From Cylindrodendrum hubeiense (Eukaryota; Ascomycota; Sordariomycetes; Hypocreales; Nectriaceae), in contig JAANBB010000012.1 in the NCBI GenBank assembly GCA_014621425.1, positions 1 to 64,000 on the forward strand: DNA of 64,000 nt, read 5' to 3'. Below the pieces are notes generated by a model. That model was not told the origin of the DNA, did not search any database, and saw nothing but the letters and a program-made list of their open reading frames with translations. The translations under genes were made by a program, and so were the position numbers. Below, piece after piece: positions 45,691-58,612 of the stretch (its first letter is position 1; every line of letters begins with the position of its first letter).

Positions 45691-47220
45691 ATGTCAGAAT
45701 CATCAACACCCAGTCGTTTTCCAAACGTGAACTCCAACCACAGGTTCAAAAGCTCCCTCCTCACGGGCGAGTATGAGAAGCCATGGCTCAGCGATCCCGC
45801 CATGAAGAAAACCAGGTGGAACAATGCCATCGTGGGTGTCTTCTTAGTTTTGGGACTTGCAGGTGCTGCTGTTATCGCCTTTTTCTCAGCTTGGCCCTAT
45901 AGGCAACCAGAGGCAAGTGAATCAATAATTCTTTCTACAAGCTGGAAGTTGTTTAGTCTAACACCTGTATCTAGCTGTGTCTCATCTTCGAGGATGACTT
46001 CGAGACCTTGAATACCGATATCTGGACTCACGAGGTCCAGATCGATGGATTCGGAAACGGGGCATTCGACTGGACCACGACCGACATAAGAAACTCGTAT
46101 GTCAACTCCGAGGGCCTTCATATCGTGCCGAGCCTTACCAACGAGACGACGTCGATTACCAACGATGAGATGTACTCCAACTATACTCTGAATCTCTCTA
46201 GCGATGGTGGTGACGGGTCTTGCACGAGTGACGAGAGCTCTTCTTGCAACATTACTTCGAATCCTGTCAAGGGCACCATGATTCCGCCTGTCCGATCAGC
46301 TCGCCTAACAACAAAGGGCACCAAAAGCATCAGGTACGGCCGCGTCGAAGTAGTCGCAAAGCTACCCAAAGGTGATTGGCTCTGGCCGGCAATTTGGATG
46401 TTGCCCGAAGATTCGGTGTATGGCGATTGGCCTAGGAGTGGTGAGATTGACATTATGGAGTCACGGGGCAATAGTCGCCATTATCCAGAAGGAGGGCGCA
46501 ACTACTACTACGGCACAACTCATTGGGGTAAGTGAATAAGAGATCCAACAATGATGCAGAGAGACCCATGAATGTACGTCAACTAACTGTGGTTTTCCGC
46601 TTTAGGCCCGACAACGACGACCGACGCATACTGGCGGACTACAGGAGCCAAAAAGATCCGCCGCGGCGACTACTCGGACAAGTTCCACACCTTCGGCATG
46701 CAGTGGACAGACAAATACATCTACTTTTACATCGACGGCCGAGTTCACCAGATCCTGTTCATCGGATACAAGAAGAGCGAGTCGTTGTACGATCTTGGCG
46801 ACTTCTCTGACATGTCGGAGAACCAGACGCTGCTGGCCAACCCGTGGTCAGACTCAAACTCCACCACGGGCAATGCACCCTTTGACCAGCCGTTCTACTT
46901 AATATTGAACGTCGCCGTGGGGGGCACAAATGGATGGTTTCTGTACGTCGATACCCAGGCGCTGCGCCGCCCCGTTTTTTGGAACATGGCCGGCAGTGCT
47001 TGCCATCGCTTTCTCCGATACCCATGCTAATTCGTGCTGCAACAGGGACGACTCGGGGAATAAGCCATGGGTCAACGACGCTACGAATGCACAGTGGACA
47101 TTCTGGAGCGCTGCCGATAAATGGCTGCCGACTTGGGGGGAGGGCGATACACGTGGCATGACGGTGAGATCGGTCAAGATGTGGCAGTTGGGCGCCTGCG
47201 GTTCCGCGGACGAGCTGTGA
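45691..47220 (+). CDS. Membrane-anchored GH16 beta-1,3-glucanase-like protein
   Basis: Exons are 45691-45912, 45975-46527, 46606-46942 and 47046-47220, giving 428 aa. A cytosolic leader is followed by one membrane helix (IVGVFLVLGLAGAAVIAFFSAW, about 48-69), so it is a type II membrane protein. The GH16 jelly-roll has the catalytic motif G-E231-I-D-I-M-E236 with both glutamates present, W-P-A-I-W-M-L-P before it, and N-V-A-V-G-G-T-N-G-W-F on the far strand. The type resembles the GNBP/beta-1,3-glucan-recognition subgroup of GH16 and probably acts on wall beta-glucan. Intron 1 appears to use a GC donor (GCAAGT at 45913); GT alternatives do not keep the frame. The next gene, also on the plus strand, is a polysaccharide synthase, suggesting related wall functions. 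Confidence 0.9.
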
Positions 47221-48717
47221 GTGGGTGGATCGCGAGCATGGAGCCTCTCTCTGTGCCGCTGAGGTGCTGCGTTGCAGTCCGATTTATTGCCGGTTCGGGC
47301 CGAAGAAGTCGTTATTTTCCCTAGATCGGTTTCTTCATGTCCAGATTTGGATAATATTGCTACGTCGTAATCTTTCATGTACAACCCCCTGGTCATGCAT
47401 CCAGGCACGATATAATACCTTGAGGAATTAGATAGCGAGATCTCGCCATCCTCTCCACCTAAAACATGCAGCACTCGGACACTTCAGTTGCATTTCGCAT
47501 GAACTAGCGCGATACATGTTTCGAGAAACACAATAATGTCCGTATCCGGGCGAGTAACGGCTACTCGGCCTTTTTAATTGGCGGGTCCACGGCCCAACCC
47601 GTGAAACGAGCCTCAAGTCGATGGCCAAGTGCCTTCGTTTATCTGCATCTAATATCTAGAGATCTTCAATTTGACCTTTTCGGGGCAGAGGCTCTTATCT
47701 CGGAGCCTTTATGCCGGTAGAGCCGAGCATCCCCCCGGTTGCTCAGCACTTGTCAAACTCATCACACGTGTCACAGCCAACAGGCTTAAAAATAGGACCG
47801 GCATCATTGGATCCATTGGAATATTGGCTTGCTGATTTCCCAGGCAAATATCATGGCCAACTCGCAATACTGCACCCTAGAATCGCATCATAAGCGCCCG
47901 CCGTGCGCAAGCCACAGTCTGTCATATGCAGGAGGGCAGCCTGATAGCTGTCTGCACTTAGTAGGTGAGCTGTCGCCAATGCCGGCCCAGGTGGTCGGGG
48001 TGACGCGGTGACGCGGTGACGTGTTGGTTGCATAACTGCGCCGCCAGATATCATGGGTCAGGCCGACTGGCCTTCATCTGGGTTGTTGGACAGTCTTGAT
48101 CCAACAACTTGCATGATATCGACATCAAGACCCGCCAAAATGAGAAACTATCAATTTTCAGCTCTTGTATACCAGCCTCACCGTTCTATGATACCTGCTA
48201 ACGAGTGATATCAACGACTTGCACGGCCCTTGAGGCCTCGTTATCCACCTTGTGCGGTCCTTCCGGGGGATCCATTGAGAGAGATATGCTCTTTTTGCTC
48301 GAACCCCTTCCTTTTACAGTGCCTCGGTGTGTAAGACCTCACATACCGGGGCCCTTGCGTGCCCAGGCCCTCCAGGCTCACCACAGTAGATCGGAAGTGA
48401 TGCCGTTCTTGGGATCCAGACCGGTGGACTCGCGTTAGATGGGGCGTTTTGAGGTTTCGTCCAGTCCCCGTACCCCAAAAGATTGGAGAATATTGTCGGT
48501 TATCTTTGTAGAATTGACAAGCAATCTTGTTTCCAGCCTTATTGTTTTTCAAGGATAAAATCAACCCCAATCTTCTTGATTACGAGCCTATAACCCTTTC
48601 TTGTCAAGGAAGTGGTAGATTGGCGCGAGGCAATTTTTACAACTCGTCCTTCCCGCCCTGCTCCCCATATTTATTGCCCGTCCATCGGTTGTTCTTTCAG
48701 TGCATCACAAAGCAACG
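47221..48717. other. Intergenic between GH16 and GT2 genes
   Basis: No gene is supported. GACGCGGT occurs as a short tandem duplicate near 48000-48020. The last few hundred bases form the GT2 promoter. Confidence 0.5.
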
Positions 48718-51658
48718 ATGAGTCGTGCGCAGACACCCTCGCCTCTGGGTCGTCTCACGGGGGATTCCCGCAATGACTCTTCCAGTGCATCCGTTGTCTC
48801 CTTTCATGACCCGAGAAGTTCGATGCCCCCCTTTGGCGTCGTGTATGATGATGAATTTCGGTATCGAACCGTAAGTAACGAAGCGCTTCTTTTTCAGCAT
48901 TGGTCTTGTTGTTGACACGCTCCTGCAGATAGTAGGCTACCTCTTCAAGAGGATCGTTGCCAGTGGTTGGGTCGGCACTGATCGTGATCGCGATGACTGC
49001 ATGGGAGTCTTGGTCAGGCAGTCACGAGGTCACTATGTTACCTCCCCTGACCCGGTGAACCCCCTGCTCCTGGATGCGGTAACAAGACTCAATCTCGGTG
49101 CCGCAATGACAATGAGGCCTCAGATGCTTGATGGCATCCTTGGCTCTCTGTCTCAGGGCCAAACCGAGATCCGCTTCAAGGACGGCTCGCAGCTTCAGAT
49201 CATTGACTCGTTCGCTCTGGCACAGCCTTCTAATGTGAAGAAGTTCCAGTATGCTTGCGTGTGCCGCCAGGAACGATTGGTCCTTGTGTGGCAGGATGAT
49301 ATCCAGAACATCATCCCCCAAGCTACTCGTGTGGAAGAGAGGTTGCTTTCTCTGGTAAGTGCCAATGCCAAATACCAATCAAGTGGACAAGTCGATACTA
49401 ACGCATCGGATTCCAGGTCTGGGGTAACGATTCACTGCCTTTCAACCTCCTTCAGATGCCTACCGCACCCCCTTCTGTACTCTCTTGGCCAAACTCCGGT
49501 AGCGTTGGCACCGCCACTCCTCGGTTTGAGAAAGGCCCAATAGTCACATACGAGGCGACTGAAGACATCCTCGAAAAGGACACTTCATTCGAACGTCCCG
49601 AGTCCCTAAGTCGCCCAGTTATACGAACTTCTGCCGTATTCACTGGTATGGCTATTTGCCTATCTTTCTGCCTTCTCTGGGGTATCTTTGTCGGAAAGTT
49701 GCTTCGCGAATGTCTTCTCAGCGGCTCATACACTCGACTCGCTCTCATCGCACCAATCCCTTTCCTGATATTGATCAGTCTTTTTTTCTTCCAAACCATC
49801 CTCACAGACTTGTTTCAGATTATTGGTCCTATCGGAGGTGCTACGACCAACTCCCGATTCTACTCTTTCCACAAGCCCTGTCTGCAACGCGCCTATGCTG
49901 AAGGTTTCGTGGCCCCTAAAATCACTATTCAGATGCCTGTTTACAAAGAAGGTCTCGAATCGGTCATCATTCCAACGATTCGCAGTTTGCAGGCTGCCAT
50001 TTCCTACTACGAGTCTCGTGGTGGATCTGCTAACATCTTCATTAATGACGATGGACTGCGAGCTGGGATGTCTGAAGAGGATGCTCAAGCGCGCCGAGAG
50101 CTGTATCACGACAACCACATTGGTTGGGTCGCACGGCCAATTCACAACGGCGAGGAAAAGTACTTACGCGCGGGCAAATTCAAAAAGGCTTCCAACATGA
50201 ACTTTGCGCTCAATGTATCTCGAAAGGTTGAGAGGTATGTTAAGGACATGGTAGAGGAAAAGTTTGCTGCTGAGGGAACCGACATGATTTCCGATAATGA
50301 AGAAGAGGAAATGTATCAAAAAGCCCTGGCTCAAGTGCTTGAGGAGAATCCTCTTGCGTGGGCCGAGGGTAACATTCGAGTTGGTGAGATTATCCTCATT
50401 GTCGACTCCGACACTCGCGTTGTAAGTACACTCCTCGAAGTGGATAGTTGCGATGGTTGGTGCTAACGAAGGAAATAGCCTGTCGACTGCCTTCTTTACA
50501 GTGCTGCCGAAATGTTCATGAGCCCCGAGGTCGCCATTATACAGCACTCGACTGGAGTCATGCAGGTGTCCTGGGACTTCTTTGAGAATGGAATCACATT
50601 CTTCACCAATCTTGTCTATTCCTCTATTCGGTTTTCCATTGGCTCTGGAGAGGTTGCTCCCTTTGTTGGGCATAATGCGTTTCTCAGATGGAAAGGTAAG
50701 TGCATCAGTCGCAAGAGTCCGTATTATCCGTGTTCATCGTTACTAACCCATACGTGAAGCAATCCAAGATGTTGGTTCAGTCAAGGATGAGAATTTTACG
50801 TACTTTTGGTCTGAGAATCATGTCTCTGAGGACTTTGACATAGCTCTCCGACTCCAGATCAAGGGCAACATCGTCCGCATGGCCGCATATCATGGTGACG
50901 AGTTCAAGGAGGGCGTCTCTCTTACCATTTACGATGAGATTGCACGATGGCAAAAGTATGCATATGGTGTTAGCGAGATGATCTTTCATCCTTTCCACCG
51001 CTGGCTTTACAAGGGACCATTCACGCCACTCTTTTACACCTTCCTCGGTTCCAACATCATCTGGTCTTCCAAGCTATCAATTCTGGCATACATGTGCTCG
51101 TATTTTGCCCTTGGCTCAGCGCTTACTTTATCCCTCCTCAACTATTTCCTGGTTGGGTGGTTCCGCGATGACATTTCATCTGCCTACCTCACCTCTTGGA
51201 ACGTCTTCGTCTCTCTGATCGTCGTCTTCAACCTCCTCGGCCACGTCTCCCTCGCCTTTCTTCGTTATCGCACTGGCGAACGGTCTCTGCTTGGGTCTCT
51301 CGTTGAAAACTTCAAATGGTCAGCATTGATGACGTGCTTCTTTGGCGGCGTTGCCTTTCACATCAGCCTCGCTCTCCTCGCTCATCTCTTCCACGTCGAT
51401 ATGCAATGGGGAGCGACGTCCAAGGAAAAAGAAGACTCAAACTTCTTCCAAGAAATGCCTCGCCTCTTTAAGACCTTCAAGTGGATGTATCTCTGCATTA
51501 TTCTGATTGTTGGAGGCATGGTCTATCTTGGTTCCTTCGCTGATCCCGACTGGGCAATTCAAGACTTCACTGCCATTTTGCCACTGGCCTTGAATTTAGG
51601 GTTTCACGCTTTTGCTCCCCTTGTCTTAAACCCAAGTTTAATGGTATTTAATTACTAA
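48718..51658 (+). CDS. Family 2 glycosyltransferase, processive polysaccharide synthase-like
   Basis: Exons are 48718-48870, 48929-49354, 49417-50421, 50479-50695 and 50760-51658 (introns 57-64 bp), giving 899 aa. A soluble N-terminal region of about 260 residues precedes two membrane helices (near 265-290 and 305-330) and the GT2 domain. The motifs are QMPVYKEG, F-I-N-D-D-G (near 400), K-F-K-K-A-S-N-M-N-F-A-L, I-V-D-S-D-T-R (near 520, the DxD metal site) and the acceptor region SEDFDIALRLQ. R-W in YDEIARWQKYAYG corresponds to the QxxRW motif of chitin, cellulose and hyaluronan synthases. At least five C-terminal helices follow. This layout fits a UDP-sugar polymerase at the plasma membrane. 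It is not a classical chitin synthase, lacking the QRRRW form, and the product is unknown. Confidence 0.9.
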
Positions 51659-51964
51659 ACAGTTAGCAATTGGATGATATAATAACTCCCGATATTCTCA
51701 GTCTGGCTTAGAAGGGTTTGAGGTGGATATAAATATTAATTAATATTAATTTCCAAGTCATGTTGCATTCAAGGCCCAGGTAATGGGGCGGCTCGGTTGG
51801 GCGAGCAATTCAACAACTCCGTACCAGTAGACAGGTATGTGGACCGTAAGAGCATTTCAATTTAACGCAGCTTCTAATTGCAAAATATAAATGTATGTAT
51901 TTGCGCATGATGAGATACTGTCAACGCACTGCACTTGTGGTTGCGTGGCTGTGGCGCAGCGCTT

Positions 51965-52011
51965 ATTCCATCCTAGATTCCATCCTTGATTCCATCCATG
52001 ATTCCATATCC
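51965..52011. repeat. 12-bp tandem repeat, about four copies
   Basis: Successive units ATTCCATCCTAG, ATTCCATCCTTG, ATTCCATCCATG and a partial ATTCCATATCC form a short minisatellite in non-coding DNA. Confidence 0.85.
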
Positions 52012-52516
52012 TTGCCACCACTGCGGAGAACTTCTACAATGAGACGGCACAACGGCCCAACACACTGCCGGGTGTGGAATCCCCATCATCCCGGGTCCGA
52101 CGAACCACGTCATCGGGTTCGGATCCGGGACCTCCGGCATCCTGGGTCCACGCGTCGGCGTGGCCAATACTGCACCCATTGAAACGCGCACTCGGAGGGC
52201 CGGATCCCATATTCCTGGTACTCGGAGTTTATCGCACTCTGCAGTCAATCACGTAAGCCTAAGCTTAAAATTAAACATGAGCCATGAACCATGACGAATC
52301 AGCGAATCTCTAGATCTGACGTGTGGATGGATGATCTGTTCGTGCCGAGGCTTTTGTGGGGTCGAACGCACCATGTAACCCGGTAAGCATGGGATAGGCC
52401 AGGACCCCCGGCCTAACAATTGAGCCGAACCTGTTTTCGCCGCTTTCGCCGTTGTTTCCATTTCCGTTAGCGCTCTATAACAGTCGTATTATTGGCATTT
52501 AACCGGGGATTTAGAT

Positions 52517-52528
52517 TATATATATATA
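52517..52528 (+). promoter_or_regulatory. TATA element of the ALDH gene
   Basis: A 12-bp alternating TA run lies 79 bp upstream of the ATG at 52607, a usual position for a fungal TATA box plus leader. Confidence 0.5.
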
Positions 52529-52606
52529 GTTCACGGTCGGGTATCCTATTTCCAGTTGAGAAATAAGCAACGGGTGAATACCAACCGAAAGACGGCACCA
52601 GTCACG

Positions 52607-54300
52607 ATGAATTACACCTCCGAGTCCCTGGTCGATGAGGTAAGTTTATTCCTAATCAGTCACACTGAATCATAATCCTGCCCTCATTTTATCTACTGGA
52701 GACTGACTATCGATTGATTAGGCTTACCTCACTGTTTCCGAGACCTTTTCCACCCATCGGACAAAGCCTCTGAGCTGGCGCATCGACCAACTTCGAAAGA
52801 CATGGTGGATGATCGAAGACAACAAAGACCGCATTGAGCAGGTGCTTTATCATGACATGCACAAGCACAAACAAGAAGCCCTGTCTGTCGATGCAGCTGG
52901 AATCCAAGGTGCCTGCCTCGAAGCACTGCAGCACCTCAAAGAATGGGCCGCCGACGAGAAACCCAACCGAACTGACCCCGTCAACCTCTTTACTAGCACG
53001 AGAATCCGGAAGGAGCCCAAGGGTGTTGCTCTTATAATGTCGGCATGGAACTATCCCTTCATGGAGCTGTTTGAACCCATGATATGTGCCATCTCCGCAG
53101 GATGTACCATGGTCCTCAAGCCGAGTGAATTGGCAGAGGCCTCCCAAGACTTGATCGCGGAGATTGTGCCCAAGTATCTCGACCAGGACGCCATCAAAGT
53201 CGTCACTTCTGGACCTGCTGGCATGGATCATATCCTGAGCAAGAAGTGGGATCACATCTTCTTCACTGGTTCGACTGTTGTTGGCAAAATCATCTATGCC
53301 AAGGCCGCCGCCAATTTGACGACTGTGACACTGGAGTTGGGCGGAAGAGGCCCAGCTATTGTGACTGCAAATGCCGATATTGATACAGCGGCGAAGAGAA
53401 TTGCTTCGGCGAAATTCATGAATGCTGGACAGGTATGACGTTATGTTTCAAATTGAACACATTTGATGCTAATAATTCTCGCAGATATGCCTCACCGTGA
53501 ACCACGTGTTCGTCGATCCCTCAGTCAAAGAACAATTCATCGCGGCCCTGGTCAAGTATTTCGACCTCTTTCGTTCAGGCTCGTCTCAGCAACCGGCTCA
53601 TTACAGCCATGTCATCAATGAGCGCAACTTTAACCGCCTAGATCGTTTACTTGAACAGAGCAAGGGCAAGATAATCTACGGTGCAGAACGCGACGCGAAG
53701 ACTCGATACTTTTCACCTACGATTGTTGACGGTGTTTTACCGTCAGACTCACTTATGACCGAGGAGCTGTTTGGGCCTATCCTCCCTATCTTGGACGCCA
53801 CTTTGGATGAGGCGATCTCGTACACGAACAAGTACGACCACCCGCTCGCATTGTATGGGTTCACCACCTCTCGGGCAGAGAAGGATAAAATCCTAAGCCA
53901 GACATCTTCCGGAGGTGTGACGCTGAATGACTGCTTGCTGCACATGACGGCCAAGGGCACGCCATTCGGAGGCGTCGGAGCCTCGGGAATTGGAGCCTAC
54001 CATGGACCATACGGCTTCAAAGAGTTCACGCACTTGAGAACGGTGGTAGATGTCCCAGGCTGGATGGAAATACTATTCAAGTTCAGGTATCCACCCTACA
54101 CGAACGAGAAGGCAGCGGCATTTGCCAAGTTCTTGGGGCCCGTGACGAAGGTACCGTTTGATAGACATGGCAAGGACACGACGTCTTTGATTGGTCGCGT
54201 AACTGGATTGTTGGCGAAGTTGACGATACCTGTGCTTCTACTCGTTTTGTTGAGATGGAAAGGAGCGGCGGCTTTGGACCTGATCAAGGATTTGAAGTGA
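52607..54300 (+). CDS. Class 3 (fatty) aldehyde dehydrogenase with C-terminal membrane anchor
   Basis: The enzyme oxidises medium- to long-chain aldehydes to acids with NAD(P)+. Exons are 52607-52639, 52722-53432 and 53485-54300 (introns 82 and 52 bp), giving 519 aa. The first exon codes for only 11 residues. Catalytic residues are visible: Asn in S-A-W-N-Y-P-F (near 118), Glu in T-L-E-L-G-G-R-G-P (near 215) and Cys250 in N-A-G-Q-I-C-L, directly after intron 2. E-L-F-G-P-I-L-P and P-F-G-G-V-G-A-S-G-I-G are normal ALDH3 landmarks. Two substitutions stand out: K to R in ELGGR and T to I before the catalytic Cys. The C-terminal helix (LTIPVLLLVLLRW) matches the membrane tail of ALDH3A2/Hfd1-like enzymes, pointing to the ER, lipid droplet or mitochondrial outer membrane. 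Confidence 0.94.
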
Positions 54301-55247
54301 GATTGAGGCGTCATGACGAAAGCTTTCGATGTGAAACCCGTGTATGGTTAGGAGGCGTTAGGAGTTGGTCCTATTGGTCTCAATGTCTTTGTAGTAATAG
54401 TTGCACAGGATCTCAAAATTGAATTTTTGGCCAAGCTGCGAAAAGGAATTTAAGTCATTAAAAAGGGACTGCGTTTGTTTTTAAATGCTGATGCTTGAAG
54501 CCATTGTCTGGGAACCCTGAGCTACCCTACACCTCGACCCATTTCCAATGTCTCTGTCCTCTGGACGAGATTAGGCTATTTCGTAATTGATGCATTCCTT
54601 CCTTTTCCCTCTTGGAGCTGAACCCATGACGTAACTGTAACGTTTCATCTACCTCGGCATTATACCCCGCATCTAGGCTTCCAGTGTTTCTTTATTTGGA
54701 CGTAAGACAAAGCCCTTGCCGCCACCCGATAAGGTCCGACTAGCGGCGATGGTTGGATCTCGGTGCTTGTCGCATACTCCACCTATACACGATGTCTTTT
54801 GATAGCTTTCCTGTTTCTCATTTGATAGGCGACCGGTGAGGAAGGTCTTTTGTCTTGGAATATTCTTTCGGCGAATACGCCTTTTCTAATATCGAATCTG
54901 TCCACTCGGTACCTCTCTCGGTGGCTCTTCCGTTCAAGAGCGGGAATTGAAACCGTCACAGACACGGGTTAACGAAACAATTGATACGAATTGTTAAGAA
55001 CATGTCACCTTTTTTACTTGATTTAAATTTAAATTTGGAAATGCAGGTTTTGCTTCAGTTGATACTTTTTAGAATCGCCTCATTTGATGGCGTCACTTCG
55101 GTGCACATCGAGGAGATCCACAATTGCATGCCTGTAGTACGCAATGACGGCCATGTGTGAGAAGATCCCGTATAACTATAGGAATGGCTATTTCGCTCCG
55201 TACTGTTGTAATCTCAGCGCATCTGCTACATTCACGATTCACTCAGA
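54301..55247. other. Intergenic between ALDH and OPT genes
   Basis: No gene is supported. There is an AT-rich palindromic stretch (ATTTAAATTTAAATTT) near 55020-55036. Confidence 0.55.
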
Positions 55248-58193
55248 ATGTCAAATGCATCGGTGGAGAAAGCCCCGGCGAGCGTCCCGGCAGACATGGA
55301 TTCTCGTCCGCCTACGCTTGTCGCTGTTGATACAAATCGCGAAACTGGAGACAAGGAACTCTGTGGCCTAAGCCCAGCCACTCCCAAGGATACTAATGAT
55401 AGCTCCTCAAGGGAGGAGTTTGACTTTGCATCGGAGGAGTTCGCCAATATTCCGGATCTAGTCCGAAACGTCGTGTCATTTGAGGACGACCCGAGCCTCC
55501 CAGTTATCACATTTCGCTCGGTTTTGCTATCTTCCTTTTTCTGCATTATTGGAAGTGCTGCTTCTCAGATTTCATAGTATTATGGCCTTCATTTGCATTT
55601 TAGTCGCCATTGGCTGATAACCGACGTTAGCTTTCGAACTACCTCTGCACCATTTCCCGTCTTTTTCGTCATCCTTGCCTCAGCTCCGCTTGGTCGTTTA
55701 CTTGCGCGTATTTTGCCCGAGTACACAGTCCCATTAGGACGATTTTCCTTTTCGTTAAACCCAGGACCCTTCTCTATTAAGGAGCATGCGATAATTGGCA
55801 TCGCCGCAAATGCGGGCACTCAGGGTCAATGGGCTAGTATGTGTCTTAATTGTCAACCAAAAAGCCTAAGATGTGTCAACTAACACACCCCAGCGTTCTT
55901 GCCAACAAATGCTGCACTTTACTATGGCATTACATTAAACCCAGTCATTGCTTTATTCTTTGGATGGGTGAGTATTTTAGGTAGGTATTACGGGAACCTC
56001 TATGTTAACAAAGTCATCAGGCATCCTCTCTCCTCGGTTTCTCATATGCGGCAATGGGTATGTCTGATTATACCTAAAAGAATATTTTGCTAATTATTAT
56101 CAAGTCCGCAAGTTTTTAATCGATGACCCTGAGTTCATTTTTCCTGTGTCTTTACAACAGGTAACGCTTTATAGAAGCATGCAGGGAAAATCGGAATTGC
56201 ACGCACGCAAAGCGAAAGAGCAAATGAAGGTAGGTTTTCTCAATTTCTATAGATTAAATTGACTAATATTTAGACCTAGGGCTTTTGGATAATTCTATCT
56301 GCAACCTTTGCGTGGCAGTTCCTGCCTGAATTCGTGTTTCCTTTTGTTGCTGCCCTGGCACCGCTGTGCTGGTTCGCAAACCGGAACCATGCAGTTAACT
56401 TCTTAGGTGCAGGCAGAAGAGGGGCTGGACTGCTCAATATCACGCTTAACTGGTCCAATATCACGTCGACAGTTATTACGTATCCATATAGTGTTCAAGT
56501 CACCATATTTGCGGCGTTTGTTTTGACAGTATGTTGAATTATCGGTGTCCGAAGTCTGAGCTGACGACTGTAGACCTGGATTCTGATTCCAGTTGCATAT
56601 TTTGGCAATCTCTGGGGATCTCCTACCTACGATATTATGTCAAATGGTATCTTCCAAAAGAATGGATCTGCATATCCGTTTGAACGTCTCAGTGAGAGCT
56701 CTATTGACTAGAAATTGCTAGCCAACTTACTTACATACGTCCAGTTTATACGGACTCTAGTGGGACTCAACATGTCAACGAGACCAAGTATGATGAAATT
56801 GGCCTGGCTTATTCAGGTGCCCAATATACTTGGGAGCTATTCATGGTAACTATTCCCTATACCCTCTCAGTTAAGGCTAATTCTGATTTTCCAGGCTTAT
56901 GCCTGCTACATCTCAGCGTTTGTTTGGTGCGGTCTTTTCATGGGATCCAAGATTGCCAAGATTTGGAGAGCACGGAATGATAAGGAAGAGTTTCACAAGG
57001 ATCGCCTCAGGTGAGAATTCTACTTCACTCACTGGCACTTGCTGCTCACATATTATCAGTCGAATAATCCAGCAATATCCAGGCATGAAAAAATGGTTAG
57101 GGCGAATCTATCACGTTCAGGCCAACAGCTGACGCTCGCTCAGGGAGTGGGCAGCTCTCACAGCCATTCCGATTGGAATCCTTCTTGTCATTATTGCAAC
57201 AAAGTCTGTTTGGATGCCTTTATGGACATACTTTGCCGCCTTGGGTATCGGAGCGACTAGCATGCTTCCAATAAGCCTAGTTTATGCTATGTCTGGCTAC
57301 GCTATCCAAGTCGGGTACTTTAATGAGCTTGTTTATGGATGTGGGTTGCTCCCACCACAAATTTCTGAGATTTAATCGGATCTGATGTGCTTACTTCTGT
57401 CCAGATATGATTGAATCGAAGGGATCATCGAGGCATCCACTAGGGCAGATTGCTTATCGAATAATTGCCGGTAATATTTTGTACGATGCTCGGATTGTCT
57501 TGCAAGATCAAAAGGTGAGTAAATTCGACCAACGAAGGATAGCATCATAAGCTAAGATAATCCCAGGTCGGTCATTATCTCCATCTGCCCCCTCGAGATG
57601 TTATCGGTATGCAGATTATTGCAAATATGGTCGCCCTTCCAATAAACTATAGCGTAATGCGGTGGGTTATTGCCACCAAGTTCGACTATATTAGTGGCAA
57701 GGTTAAAGATCCGCAAGGTCAGTGGACCGGCCAAGAGTTCAAAAGCTTCAACACAGCCGGAATTCAGTACACAATCGTTGGACCCAAGAAACTATTTGCT
57801 TCTTCATTCTATAAACCCATACTTTATGGATTTTTAGCTGGTGTAGCTGCACCTGTTATCATCTGGCTGCTACACAAGAAATTTCCACGAGCCAGGTTTG
57901 ATCGCTGGAATACGACAATCTTCTTTGCCAGCGCTGGGGTTTTCTACGGCAATCTGAGCACCGGTCCTTTCACAGCGATCATCATCGGGACCTTTTTCAA
58001 CTTTTACCTTTACCGGTATAGGCACAGGGTCTGGAATAAATGGGCGTATATCAGCGGAGCGGCGCTTGATACTGGGTTCAACGCCAATTTATTGTTCATT
58101 TTTGTTTTTCTCAGCTCAACGGGTGTGGTCATGGTTAAGTGGTGGGGTAACAATGCGGATAATATTGAGCGATGTTTTGCTCTTGACGCCTAG
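55248..58193 (+). CDS. OPT-family oligopeptide transporter
   Basis: The product is a proton-coupled plasma-membrane importer of small peptides or metal-siderophore conjugates. Thirteen exons (55248-55576, 55631-55836, 55894-55967, 56021-56057, 56105-56229, 56280-56528, 56574-56691, 56745-56845, 56895-57010, 57060-57095, 57144-57340, 57405-57514, 57567-58193) with 12 introns of 45-64 bp encode 774 aa, all phases consistent. OPT signatures are [35 protein letters not shown] and [17 protein letters not shown]. The soluble N-terminus is about 85 residues, as usual. Unspliced reading shows stop codons (for example TAG at 55575) that are removed by introns, so the gene is intact. Exons of 36 and 37 bp are small. 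Such intron density is high compared with its neighbours. Confidence 0.94.
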
Positions 58194-58612
58194 GATGAAG
58201 AGGAGAATTAATATCAGTTAAATTCCTCAAAATAGGGATGTGATATTGATGCAGTGTTGCCTCTAATGTGTTGGTTTTGCCTCCAATGCGTCGCTTCGTC
58301 AACTTCGTTGTCAATGATCGACAAGTCCAAGTCTTTTCACCCAACCTCAAGCCTTTGGAAATAAGATTGAGTTCTGAGTGAACCTTTGTTTTCCGCTTGC
58401 AACCTCGATCTCCTGTTCGATTATCTTCACATTTTAGCCAACCCAGCGAGATCATGGCCACATTGAGAATTGTCACGTGAAATATTAGTCATCATGTTGA
58501 TAGGCCTTGTTTGTCAGCTAGAAGTGTATACCTCAGGCACTAACAGTCCATCTGCTCAGCCTCAAACTCAAGTTGAGGGGATTCAACTTGAGCTCATCTC
58601 TCGGCTGGTGCG
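58194..58612. other. Intergenic, promoter of the Hsp70-like NLR-type gene
   Basis: This 419-bp spacer lies between two genes on the same strand. Two approximate copies of TTGGTTTTGCCTC / TGTTGCCTC-type words lie near 58250-58290. No gene is seen. Confidence 0.5.

Larger units (their letters stand above)
51659..52606. other. Intergenic with a small minisatellite and ALDH promoter
   Basis: No gene is supported. It contains a 12-bp repeat array (51965-52011) and an AT-alternating TATA-like run at 52517-52528, about 80 bp before the ALDH start. Confidence 0.55.

Noticed and set aside
46899..47474. 191-codon frame on the minus strand
   Set aside because: It overlaps the last intron and exon of the GH16 gene in antisense; no features of its own.
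55575..55577. In-frame TAG suggesting a broken OPT transporter
   Set aside because: The G is the first base of a 54-bp intron (55577-55630) with a good branch site. Splicing restores the conserved N-terminal region, and all other apparent breaks are likewise removed by introns.
55968..56020. Apparent frameshift after the FFGW segment of the OPT gene
   Set aside because: Choosing the acceptor CATCAG at 56020 rather than an earlier AG restores the frame and family sequence without any indel.
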